A DNA stretch of 64,000 nucleotides. It comes from Bacteroides oleiciplenus YIT 12058. Its GTDB lineage: Bacteria; Bacteroidota; Bacteroidia; Bacteroidales; Bacteroidaceae. The stretch lies in the NCBI RefSeq assembly GCF_000315485.1, contig NZ_JH992943.1, forward strand, positions 1 through 64,000, written 5' to 3'. Below the pieces are notes generated by a model. That model saw only the letters and a list, made by a program, of their open reading frames with translations, ran no database searches and was not told the DNA's origin. Below are positions 16,308 to 24,405 of the stretch, in pieces (the stretch's first letter is position 1; each line of letters starts with the position of its first letter). Both the position numbers and the translations under genes were made by a program.

Positions 16308-18401
16308 ATGATTAATTCGGAAACATTCATCGTCAAGAGAGATGGTAAAAAAGAAGCTTTCTCGCTTGACAAAATCAAAAATGCAATAAGCAAAGCATTC
16401 TTATCGGTAGGTAGTTTCGCCACACAGGACGTTATCACCAACATACTCAGCCGCGTGAACATCAGTGATGGAACCAGTGTAGAAGATATACAGAACCAGG
16501 TAGAAGTGGCATTGATGGCTGAACATTATTACAGTGTAGCAAAAGCGTTCATGCTATACAGACAGAAACATCTGGAAGACCGCGAAGTACGCGACAAACT
16601 CCGCTTCCTGATGGATTACTGCGATGCCTCCAACCCTGCCACTGGTAGTAAGTATGACGCTAACGCCAATGTGGAAAACAAAAATATAGCCACACTGATA
16701 GGCGAACTCCCCAAATCGAACTTTATCCGTCTGAACCGCCGTTTGCTGACTGACCGTCTGAAGGACATGTACGGCAAGGAACTTTCAGACCGCTACATCG
16801 AATTGCTGAACCAACACTTCATATACAAGAATGATGAAACCAATCTTGCCAACTATTGCGCAAGTATCACCATGTATCCGTGGCTGATAGGCGGAACTGC
16901 ATCCATAGGCGGTAACTCCACTGCACCCACTAATCTGAAGTCTTTCTGTGGAGGATTCATCAATATGGTATTTATCGTATCGAGTATGCTCAGCGGCGCC
17001 TGTGCCACTCCGGAATTCCTGATGTACATGAATTACTTTATAGAAAAGGAGTTTGGAGAAGATTACTACCAGCATCCGGAACAACTTGCCGATTTGTCTA
17101 CCAAACAAAGAACCATAGACAAGATCATCACCGACTGCTTTGAGCAAATAGTATATTCCATCAACCAGCCTACCGGTGCCAGAAACTTTCAGGCAGTGTT
17201 CTGGAATGTGGCATACTACGACAAATATTATTTCAACAGTCTTTTCGAACATTTTGTCTTCCCTGACGGAAACGCTCCTCATTGGGAATCATTGAGCTGG
17301 TTACAAAAACGTTTCATGAAGTGGTTCAATAAGGAACGTACCAAAGCCGTTCTTACCTTCCCCGTGGAAACAATGGCTTTGCTAACCAAAGACGGAGATG
17401 TATTGGATAAGGAATACGGTGACTTCACGGCTGAAATGTATGTGGAAGGGCACTCTTTCTTTACATATATGAGTAATAACGCCGACTCGTTAAGTAGCTG
17501 CTGTCGTTTGCGTAATGAAATACAGGATAACGGATTTAGTTATACCCTGGGAGCAGGCGGCGTATCTACCGGATCAAAAAGTGTGTTGACTATCAACCTG
17601 AACCGTTGCATCCAGCATGCAGTGAAATCCGGATTGCTTTATCATTTCTTCCTTGAAGAGGTAGTAGATCTGGTACACAAGGTACAACTGGCCTATAACG
17701 AAAACTTAAAGCATCTGCAAAGCAAAGGAATGTTACCCTTGTTTGATGCCGGGTACATCAATATGGGACGCCAATACCTGACAATCGGTGTAAACGGGCT
17801 GGTGGAAGCCGCCCAGTTCATGGGAATTGAAATCAACGATAATCCTAAATATGAAGCTTTTGTGCAGGAAATTCTGGGAATTGTAGAGAAATACAACAAG
17901 AAATATCGAACGAAAGAAATACTCTTCAACTGCGAAATGATACCGGCAGAGAATGTAGGTGTGAAACATGCCAAATGGGACAAAGAAGCCGGTTTCCAGA
18001 CCTTCCGCGATTGCTATAACAGTTACTTCTACATTGTAGAAGATGAGTCGCTGAACATTATAGATAAGTTCCGTCTGCACGGACACAGGTACATAGAGCA
18101 CCTGACGGGTGGTTCGGCACTCCACATGAACCTGGAAGAGCATTTGAGCAAAGAGCAATACAGACAATTACTTCGGGTGGCCGCCACTGAGGGCTGCAAT
18201 TACTTTACTTTCAATATACCTAACACGGTTTGCAATAAATGCAACCACATTGACAAAAGATACTTGAAAGAGTGTCCGGAATGTCATAGCCAGAACGTGG
18301 ATTATCTGACCCGCGTCATTGGCTACATGAAACGAATCAGCAATTTCTCTCAAGCCCGGCAAAAGGAGGCTGCCCGAAGATATTATGCTGAAGTACACTG
18401 A
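16308..18401 (+). CDS. nrdD: Anaerobic (class III) ribonucleoside-triphosphate reductase
   Basis: 697 residues. An N-terminal ATP-cone (residues about 1-95, beginning with VKRDGKKEAFSLDKIKNAI) precedes the catalytic barrel. The C-terminus has the zinc site CNKC...CPEC and the glycyl-radical motif RVIGYMKRIS (Gly about 672). It reduces ribonucleotides to deoxyribonucleotides in strict anaerobiosis after activation by NrdG. It does not use cobalamin itself, yet sits behind a cobalamin riboswitch; the usual logic is repression of the B12-independent enzyme when B12 allows a class II enzyme to work. nrdG overlaps it by 17 bases. Confidence 0.96.
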   Translation: MINSETFIVKRDGKKEAFSLDKIKNAISKAFLSVGSFATQDVITNILSRVNISDGTSVEDIQNQVEVALMAEHYYSVAKAFMLYRQKHLEDREVRDKLRFLMDYCDASNPATGSKYDANANVENKNIATLIGELPKSNFIRLNRRLLTDRLKDMYGKELSDRYIELLNQHFIYKNDETNLANYCASITMYPWLIGGTASIGGNSTAPTNLKSFCGGFINMVFIVSSMLSGACATPEFLMYMNYFIEKEFGEDYYQHPEQLADLSTKQRTIDKIITDCFEQIVYSINQPTGARNFQAVFWNVAYYDKYYFNSLFEHFVFPDGNAPHWESLSWLQKRFMKWFNKERTKAVLTFPVETMALLTKDGDVLDKEYGDFTAEMYVEGHSFFTYMSNNADSLSSCCRLRNEIQDNGFSYTLGAGGVSTGSKSVLTINLNRCIQHAVKSGLLYHFFLEEVVDLVHKVQLAYNENLKHLQSKGMLPLFDAGYINMGRQYLTIGVNGLVEAAQFMGIEINDNPKYEAFVQEILGIVEKYNKKYRTKEILFNCEMIPAENVGVKHAKWDKEAGFQTFRDCYNSYFYIVEDESLNIIDKFRLHGHRYIEHLTGGSALHMNLEEHLSKEQYRQLLRVAATEGCNYFTFNIPNTVCNKCNHIDKRYLKECPECHSQNVDYLTRVIGYMKRISNFSQARQKEAARRYYAEVH

Positions 18402-18846
18402 TTATGACATCGTTTTCCAGGAGATACCGGATGAGGTGACATTGGCAATCAACCTATCCAATTGTCCGAACAGGTGCAAAGGTTGCCACAGTCCTTATCT
18501 GCAAAAGAACATTGGAGAACCGTTGACAGAAGAAAGCCTTTCCGTACTTTTACAGAAGTACGGAAAGGCCGTTACATGCGTTTGTTTCATGGGTGGAGAT
18601 GCCGCTCCTTATGACATAGCACATTTGGCTGAATTTCTCCAGAAGCAGCAGATTGCTTCGGTAAAAGTCGGCTGGTATTCTGGAAAGTCGGAATTACCCG
18701 CAGAATTCTCCACACAGAACTTTCAGTATATCAAACTCGGACCGTACATAGAAAGTTGTGGTGGTCTAAAATCTGAAAAGACCAACCAAAGGCTTTACAA
18801 GATTCTACAGGGGAAAATGAATGATATTACATATCGGTTTAGATAG
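18385..18846 (+). CDS. nrdG: Anaerobic ribonucleotide reductase activating protein (radical SAM)
   Basis: 153 residues, the normal length. The radical-SAM iron-sulfur motif CPNRCKGC (Cys 27, 31 and 34; CX3CX2C) binds the cluster that cleaves S-adenosylmethionine and places the glycyl radical on NrdD. A clear GGAGG sits 15-20 bases upstream of the ATG, inside the end of nrdD, and the 17-base overlap points to coupled translation under the same riboswitch. No terminator was evident after it. Confidence 0.95.
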   Translation: MLKYTDYDIVFQEIPDEVTLAINLSNCPNRCKGCHSPYLQKNIGEPLTEESLSVLLQKYGKAVTCVCFMGGDAAPYDIAHLAEFLQKQQIASVKVGWYSGKSELPAEFSTQNFQYIKLGPYIESCGGLKSEKTNQRLYKILQGKMNDITYRFR

Positions 18847-18896
18847 GTATAAACATTCTTTTTACAACAAAACCACCAAAATATAAAAGTTATCTC

Positions 18897-18904
18897 TATA
18901 TTTG
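18897..18904 (+). promoter_or_regulatory. -7 promoter box for PAS/GAF sensor kinase
   Basis: TATATTTG is a full match to TAnnTTTG, 47 bases upstream of the ATG at 18951, so the kinase is probably transcribed separately from nrdDG. Confidence 0.5.
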
Positions 18905-18950
18905 CCCACTGAGATTTTAATAGGAGTATAGAAACAGGAGCAAAAAAATT

Positions 18951-21371
18951 ATGAAAGAGAAGCCAAACTTTGACTGTGATAAATATCGCCAAATTGCGCA
19001 AATGGCCCAAATGGGATGGTGGGAATCAGACCTGAAGAATCGTCAGTATATCTGTTCAGACTTTATCATAGACTTGCTTGGACTCGAAAGCGATCGGATC
19101 AGCTTTGAAGATTTCCACGGAAGAATACGGGAAGACCACCGGAAACGTCTCAGAAACGAATTCTTTTCGCTTACGAACATAGAAACCTACGAGCAGATGT
19201 TTCCCATTAAAGCAAAAGATGGAGAGGTATGGGTATATTCTAAAATCAGCTATAAACAGCCGGATGAAGAAGGATATAGAAATATCATAGGATATTTGCA
19301 ATGTATAGACAAGCAAACCGAAGAAACGAATACCCCCATCGACTTTCTGCAGGTAAACAGCTTGCTTTATCAGCAAAACAATATTTCCCATTCACTACTC
19401 GCTTTCCTGCAGTCGGATGACATCACAGAGATTATCAATAAAATTCTGGATGATCTCCTTAGACAAATCAAAGGAGACCGTACCTATATTTTCGAAATAG
19501 ACCGTGAAAACAAGGTGCAGAGTTGCATTTATGAAGCAACAGCAGAAGGAATATCTGAAGAACTGGAGTTCTTGCAGAATGTGGCCTGGGATGATTCTCT
19601 TTGGTGGGACCGACAAATTTCAGAAAAGAAATCAATCATTCTCAATACGTTGAATGATATGCCCGCCGAAGCTCAGGTTTATCGGGATACATTGGAAGCA
19701 CAAGATATTAAATCAGTAATGGTGGTTCCGCTTCTATCCAAAGATAAAGTATGGGGATATATGGGTATAGATATGGTGAGAACACATCGCAACTGGAGCA
19801 ATATAGACCATCAGTGGTTCTCATCTTTAGGAAACATCATAAGTATCTGCCTCCAGTTGCGCAAAGCGGAACTGCAGGCCAATGAGGACCGTCAGGCATT
19901 GGACCATAGCGAAAAAATTCTTCGCAATATTTATAAAAACCTGCCCGTAGGCATCGAGCTATACGATAAGGACGGTTATCTGGTGGATATGAATGATAAA
20001 GAAATCGAGATATTCGGTCTATCCGATAAAAATGAGGCGTTGGGAGTCTCCTTATTCGATAATCCTAATATACCGAAGGATGTAAAAGAAAAACTAAGAG
20101 CCAGGGAAAACGTGGATTTCTCAATCAATTATGATTTCTCGAAGATTGATAAATATGTGAAAAGTCATAGAGGGGACATTATCAACCTGACCACAAGGGT
20201 AACTCCTCTTTATGACTCTCAAAATCAATTCATCAATTATCTCTTTATTAATATAGATACAACAGAGACAACGACTGCACACACCAAAATACAGGAATTT
20301 GAAAATTTATTCCTTTTAATTGGCAACTATGCCAAAGTAGGCTTTGCCCATTTCAATATAATGACAAGGGATGGTTATGCACAAGATACATGGTACCGCA
20401 ACTTAGGAGAAAAAGAAAATACTCCCATGCCGCAGGTTATCGGTGTCTATTCGCATGTACATCCGGAAGACCGGGATGTATTGATGACTTTTGTACGCGG
20501 AGTGAAGGAAGGAAAAAACACCAGCCTAAGCAAAGAGGTGCGTGTAAATAGAGGAAATGGGAAATATTCGTGGACCAGTATAAATGTAATGGTCAGAGAT
20601 TATCGTCCACAGGATGGAATCATTGAAATGCTGTGTATCAATTACGATATTACACCTCTGAAAGAAACAGAACAGAAACTAATCATTGCCCGTGATAAAG
20701 CAGAGGAACTGGACCGTCTGAAATCTGCCTTTCTGGCTAATATGAGCCATGAGATACGCACTCCGCTTAATTCTATTGTCGGTTTTTCCAGCCTTCTGGC
20801 AGAAACGGATGACAGGGAGGAACGCCAGGAATACATAAAAATAGTCGAAGCAAACAATGAGTTGCTTTTACAACTGATTTCCGATATTCTGGATCTTTCG
20901 AAGATAGAAGCTGAAACCTTCGACTTTGTTTATACGGATGTAGATGTAAACGATTGTTGTAGGGAAATCATCAAATCCATGCAGATGAAAGTGAAAGGAG
21001 ATGTTGAATTGACTTTTGAGAAGTATATGCCCGAATGTCACATCCATACGGATAAAAACCGGTTTACGCAAGTCATCACCAACTTCATAAACAACGCACT
21101 GAAGTTTACGAGGCAAGGCAGCATAGCTTTGGGATACGAACAAACGTCGCCTCAGGAGATTAAATTCTATGTGCGCGACACGGGTCTCGGAATTCCCAAA
21201 GAGAATCTGGACAACATATTCGAACGTTTTGTGAAACTGAACACCTTTGCGCAAGGTACGGGACTTGGACTTTCCATCTGCAAAAGCATTGTCACACAGA
21301 TGGGAGGAAAAATAGGGGTAGAATCGACCGAAGGGGAAGGTTCATGCTTCTGGTTTACACATCCGTATTAA
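18951..21371 (+). CDS. Cytosolic PAS-GAF-PAS sensor histidine kinase
   Basis: 806 residues with no clear membrane helix or signal peptide. The N-terminus holds a PAS fold (from about residue 20), then a GAF domain (about 140-305; LLRQIKGDRTYIFEIDREN, VMVVPLLSKDKVWGYMGIDM), one or two further PAS/PAC units (about 325-570), the phosphoacceptor domain NMSHEIRTPLNS (His about 600), and an ATPase domain with DTGLGI and GTGLGLSI ending at the C-terminus. No receiver or DNA-binding domain follows, and no response regulator lies nearby. The kinase core resembles that of the hybrid kinase at 3274, so they share a subfamily. The signal is probably intracellular (redox, haem or small molecule), but nothing in the sequence fixes it. 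Confidence 0.85.
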   Translation: MKEKPNFDCDKYRQIAQMAQMGWWESDLKNRQYICSDFIIDLLGLESDRISFEDFHGRIREDHRKRLRNEFFSLTNIETYEQMFPIKAKDGEVWVYSKISYKQPDEEGYRNIIGYLQCIDKQTEETNTPIDFLQVNSLLYQQNNISHSLLAFLQSDDITEIINKILDDLLRQIKGDRTYIFEIDRENKVQSCIYEATAEGISEELEFLQNVAWDDSLWWDRQISEKKSIILNTLNDMPAEAQVYRDTLEAQDIKSVMVVPLLSKDKVWGYMGIDMVRTHRNWSNIDHQWFSSLGNIISICLQLRKAELQANEDRQALDHSEKILRNIYKNLPVGIELYDKDGYLVDMNDKEIEIFGLSDKNEALGVSLFDNPNIPKDVKEKLRARENVDFSINYDFSKIDKYVKSHRGDIINLTTRVTPLYDSQNQFINYLFINIDTTETTTAHTKIQEFENLFLLIGNYAKVGFAHFNIMTRDGYAQDTWYRNLGEKENTPMPQVIGVYSHVHPEDRDVLMTFVRGVKEGKNTSLSKEVRVNRGNGKYSWTSINVMVRDYRPQDGIIEMLCINYDITPLKETEQKLIIARDKAEELDRLKSAFLANMSHEIRTPLNSIVGFSSLLAETDDREERQEYIKIVEANNELLLQLISDILDLSKIEAETFDFVYTDVDVNDCCREIIKSMQMKVKGDVELTFEKYMPECHIHTDKNRFTQVITNFINNALKFTRQGSIALGYEQTSPQEIKFYVRDTGLGIPKENLDNIFERFVKLNTFAQGTGLGLSICKSIVTQMGGKIGVESTEGEGSCFWFTHPY

Positions 21372-21384
21372 TCATTTTATTTTG

Positions 21385-21392
21385 TATCTTTG
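21385..21392 (+). promoter_or_regulatory. -7 promoter box for MFS transporter
   Basis: TATCTTTG matches TAnnTTTG, 30 bases before the MFS ATG. Confidence 0.5.
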
Positions 21393-21421
21393 CGCCCAAT
21401 TTACACTAAAGCGCAACAATC

Positions 21422-22624
21422 ATGCAAAAGAATACACAACGTCCGGTCAGTTCTATTGCTTATCCTATATTGATAGCATTAAGTATTTCACATTGTCTGA
21501 ACGACCTGTTGCAATCGGTGATTACCGCCACTTATCCGCTTTTTAAGGAAGACTTGACACTGAGCTTCGCACAAATCGGATTAATAACACTGGTTTATCA
21601 AATGTCTGCATCCGTCTTTCAGCCGGTATTCGGGTTATTCTTCGATAAACGTCCGTTTGCATGGACGCTGCCGATGGGTATGTTATTCACCATGACAGGA
21701 TTGTTGAACCTGGCATTTGCCAACAACCTTTATTGGGTGTTGTTTTCCGTATTCATCATAGGTATAGGGTCATCGGTACTTCATCCGGAGGCATCGCGCA
21801 TAACTTCCCTTGCTTCCGGAGGCAGAAGAGGACTGGCACAATCACTGTTCCAAGTGGGTGGAAACTTGGGAGGATCACTTGGCCCGTTATTGGTGGCGCT
21901 GATAGTTGCACCTTACAGCAGGCATAACATTGCACTGTTTGCTATTTTATCTGTGATAGCAATCATAGTGATGATTCCCGTTGGTAAATGGTATAAAGGT
22001 TATATAACCCGGCTGAAACGTGACCACATCGCTCTCCAGCCACATATGCAGATGCCTCTGCCAATGGATAAAACGGTTCTATCCATTTCTATACTACTCA
22101 TACTAATCTTCTCGAAGTATATTTATATGGCAAGCCTCAGCAGCTATTATACTTTCTATCTGATTCATAAATTCGGGGTAAGCGTGCAGGATTCACAGCT
22201 CTATCTCTTCGTATTCCTTGTGGCCACAGCTATCGGGACATTGCTGGGCGGTCCTATCGGTGACCGTGTCGGACGGAAATATGTCATCTGGGGGTCTATC
22301 CTCGGAGCTGCACCATTCAGTTTGCTGATGCCTCATGTGGGATTGATTGCAACAATCATATTGAGTTTCTGTGTCGGGCTGACGCTTTCATCTGCTTTCC
22401 CCGCCATCTTATTATATGCACAAGAATTACTACCCAACAAGCTGGGATTGATTTCCGGATTATTCTTCGGATTCGCTTTCGGAGTAGCAGGTATTGCCTC
22501 TGCCGTATTGGGCAATATGGCAGATAAATTCGGTATTGAAGCGGTTTATAATGTCTGCGCTTATATGCCTTTACTGGGGTTGGTGACTTGGTTCTTGCCT
22601 AATTTGAAAAAGAAGAGTCAATAA
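21422..22624 (+). CDS. MFS transporter, fosmidomycin-resistance (Fsr) type
   Basis: 400 residues with about 12 membrane helices. The N-terminal stretch ISHCLNDLLQSVITATYPLF, the loop RPFAWTLPMGML and the mid-protein GGRRGLAQSLFQVGGN are typical of the Fsr subgroup of the major facilitator superfamily, proton-driven exporters first noticed through fosmidomycin resistance. The physiological substrate in Bacteroides is not known. Its stop codon (22622-22624) touches the stop of the convergent toxin gene with no base between, so there is no room for a separate terminator. Confidence 0.85.
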   Translation: MQKNTQRPVSSIAYPILIALSISHCLNDLLQSVITATYPLFKEDLTLSFAQIGLITLVYQMSASVFQPVFGLFFDKRPFAWTLPMGMLFTMTGLLNLAFANNLYWVLFSVFIIGIGSSVLHPEASRITSLASGGRRGLAQSLFQVGGNLGGSLGPLLVALIVAPYSRHNIALFAILSVIAIIVMIPVGKWYKGYITRLKRDHIALQPHMQMPLPMDKTVLSISILLILIFSKYIYMASLSSYYTFYLIHKFGVSVQDSQLYLFVFLVATAIGTLLGGPIGDRVGRKYVIWGSILGAAPFSLLMPHVGLIATIILSFCVGLTLSSAFPAILLYAQELLPNKLGLISGLFFGFAFGVAGIASAVLGNMADKFGIEAVYNVCAYMPLLGLVTWFLPNLKKKSQ

Positions 22625-22969
22625 TTACATCTTTCCATAAGGAGATACTTCCTCACAAACCCCTATAGGATAGTCTTTCAATATATCAGGGTTTCGATGG
22701 ATATGCCAAAAAAGATGAATCCTTATAATATCTCCTTTTATGGAATATATTATTTTGTATGGTTTCACTAATAGGAACCTATACTCATGTTCCTCGTCGG
22801 TTAACAACCACTCAATGTTACCAATTAAAGGATTTTGTTTTAAAGTGCTTATTTTTTCTCTGAGTTTCTCTTTATATTTTAGAGCAGTCTGAACACCAAA
22901 TTTCATTTTCCCATATTTGAAAATCTCACCTATTTGGCGTTTTGCTTCAATGTCGTATTGTATTTTCAT
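22625..22969 (-). CDS. RelE/ParE-family toxin
   Basis: 114 residues with the RelE/ParE-type pattern: an N-terminal basic helical hairpin (EAKRQIGEIFKYGKMKFG, residues about 8-25), IGNIEWLL in the middle, and the C-terminal strand region EYRFLLVKPYKIIYSI...IRIHLFWHIHRNP. Such toxins are ribosome-dependent mRNA endonucleases (RelE) or gyrase poisons (ParE); this sequence does not decide between them. It follows the antitoxin gene with a one-base TAATG overlap, the usual coupled order. Confidence 0.85.
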   Translation of the reverse strand: MKIQYDIEAKRQIGEIFKYGKMKFGVQTALKYKEKLREKISTLKQNPLIGNIEWLLTDEEHEYRFLLVKPYKIIYSIKGDIIRIHLFWHIHRNPDILKDYPIGVCEEVSPYGKM

Positions 22970-23214
22970 TATTGCAGTGCATTATAAAACTCTTCCATCT
23001 CCTCTTCGCTGACATACTCTCCTTCTTCAAATCTCTTTTCAGAATCTTGCAACAGTTTTCGGGCTTCTCTAACGCCCATCCGATAGGGAGTGTTGGTTAG
23101 ATCTTTACCTTTTCGTATGACGTCTTTTATGGTATCGAGCACCTCTTGGTTATTGATGTTCAACACTTCCCTGGCTAATTCAGCTTTATAAGCCTCCAAT
23201 TCTAAAGTGTTCAT
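22969..23214 (-). CDS. Antitoxin of the RelE/ParE pair
   Basis: 81 residues from ATG at 23214. A longer frame exists to 23328 but its extra N-terminus resembles neither the family nor a normal leader. The sequence MNTLELEAYKAELAREVLN opens a helical protein; the middle has PYRMGVREARKLLQDSE, and the acidic C-terminus EGEYVSEEEMEEFYNALQ is suited to masking a basic toxin. Bacteroides pairs of this shape are common. It may also repress its own promoter, but no clear helix-turn-helix or ribbon-helix-helix motif is visible in the short protein. Confidence 0.75.
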   Translation of the reverse strand: MNTLELEAYKAELAREVLNINNQEVLDTIKDVIRKGKDLTNTPYRMGVREARKLLQDSEKRFEEGEYVSEEEMEEFYNALQ

Positions 23215-23370
23215 AATCGATTTCTTTTTAAGTCCATACAAAGATAAATAAAAGTTCTGTATTCCTAGTAGATTATCATTTGTTTCTGGGAGAACCAATA
23301 GTAATTCAATAACCATCTCATCAATCATACCTATAAGTGGTTAGGTACAAAGAAACATTTCATTATTTGT

Positions 23371-23406
23371 GGGTATTTCATAAACCCCTCTGATACCGTT
23401 ACTTTG
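23371..23406 (+). promoter_or_regulatory. Flavodoxin promoter with shared GGGTATT element
   Basis: GGGTATT (23371-23377) lies exactly 25 bases before TTTG (23403-23406) of a -7 box (TTACTTTG). GGGTATTTCATAAACCC is also an imperfect inverted repeat. The same element at the same spacing occurs at three other promoters of this region (33735-33770, 34161-34196, 34243-34278). Confidence 0.6.
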
Positions 23407-23435
23407 CAACCGTACAAATTAAACCATTTTATAGT

Positions 23436-23942
23436 ATGAAAAAAATAGGAATATTTTATGGTTCCTCAACGGGAACTACGCAAGGCATTGCCGAAACAAT
23501 CGCTTCTAAGCTTGGTGTCCCCGCATCTGATGTAATCGATGTCAGCAAAATGAATGCCGATATGGTGAAAGGATATGAAGCTCTGCTTTTAGGAACTTCA
23601 ACCTGGGGCGACGGTGAATTGCAGGACGATTGGTATGATGGCGTCAAAGTATTGAAGGATTCAGACCTGAAAGAAAAGACAATTGCCCTCTTCGGATGTG
23701 GTGATTCTGAATCTTATTGTGATACATTCTGCGATGGTATCGGTATCATTTACGAAGATATCAAAGATTCCGGTTGTACCATCGTCGGTAAAGTGTCTGC
23801 TAAAGATTATTCTTTCTCCTCTTCTATTGCAGTGATCGACGGCATGTTTGTCGGACTCGCTCTTGATGACATCAACGAAAGTGATAAGACGGAAGAGCGT
23901 ATCGACGCTTGGGTGAACGACATAAAAAATCACTTGGCATAA
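23436..23942 (+). CDS. fldA: Flavodoxin
   Basis: 168 residues with the FMN-phosphate loop GSSTGTTQG (residues 9-17), the flavin-side loop GTSTWGDGELQDDWYDG and the region FGCGDSESYCDTFCDG, as in long-chain flavodoxins. It is a soluble one-electron carrier that replaces ferredoxin when iron is scarce. The DUF2023 gene follows 22 bases later on the same strand. The promoter shares an element with the imelysin and ABC transporter operons, which supports iron-responsive control, although the regulator is not identified. Confidence 0.95.
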   Translation: MKKIGIFYGSSTGTTQGIAETIASKLGVPASDVIDVSKMNADMVKGYEALLLGTSTWGDGELQDDWYDGVKVLKDSDLKEKTIALFGCGDSESYCDTFCDGIGIIYEDIKDSGCTIVGKVSAKDYSFSSSIAVIDGMFVGLALDDINESDKTEERIDAWVNDIKNHLA

Positions 23943-23964
23943 TTTTCTCTTATTCCATAGCCTT

Positions 23965-24318
23965 ATGACAATATCTGACATTAACCCGGTAGAATTGAAA
24001 GTATTCCTGAACCACATCTACGAATTTAAGAAAGGAGTACGCCAGATGGTACTTTATACTACAAACAAGAAGTATGAAGCTTTTGCCGTGAAGCGCCTGA
24101 CCGACCAGAAGATAAGTTACATTATCCAGCCCGTAGGAAACGGTAGGATAAACCTTTTCTTCGGACGTAAGGAATGTATAGAAGCTATCCGACTTTTGGT
24201 GAAACAGCCTCTGAATAAGCTTTCGCCCGAAGAGGATTTCATACTCGGAGCAATGTTGGGTTATGATATATGTGCTCAATGTGAACGGTACTGTGAAAGA
24301 AAAGTACGGTGCGCTTGA
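23965..24318 (+). CDS. DUF2023 family protein
   Basis: 117 residues starting MTISDINPVELKVFLNHIYE. The C-terminus has a conserved cysteine group, GYDICAQCERYCERK (Cys-X2-Cys-X3-Cys). DUF2023 proteins are often encoded next to flavodoxin in anaerobes, as here (22-base gap, one shared terminator), so a role around flavodoxin or iron limitation is plausible, but I know of no demonstrated activity. Confidence 0.85.
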   Translation: MTISDINPVELKVFLNHIYEFKKGVRQMVLYTTNKKYEAFAVKRLTDQKISYIIQPVGNGRINLFFGRKECIEAIRLLVKQPLNKLSPEEDFILGAMLGYDICAQCERYCERKVRCA

Positions 24319-24357
24319 TTTAACTTTGCATGTGTTTAGTTAGTTGTTTTTTGTTAA

Positions 24358-24385
24358 GAATGCCTGCGGTTCCCCGCAGGCATTC
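24358..24385 (+). terminator. Rho-independent terminator of fldA-DUF2023
   Basis: GAATGCCTGCGG (24358-24369) pairs with CCGCAGGCATTC (24374-24385), followed by TTCTTTTTAT. It can also serve the convergent cytochrome assembly gene. Confidence 0.85.
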
Positions 24386-24405
24386 TTCTTTTTATTGTGA
24401 CTCTA

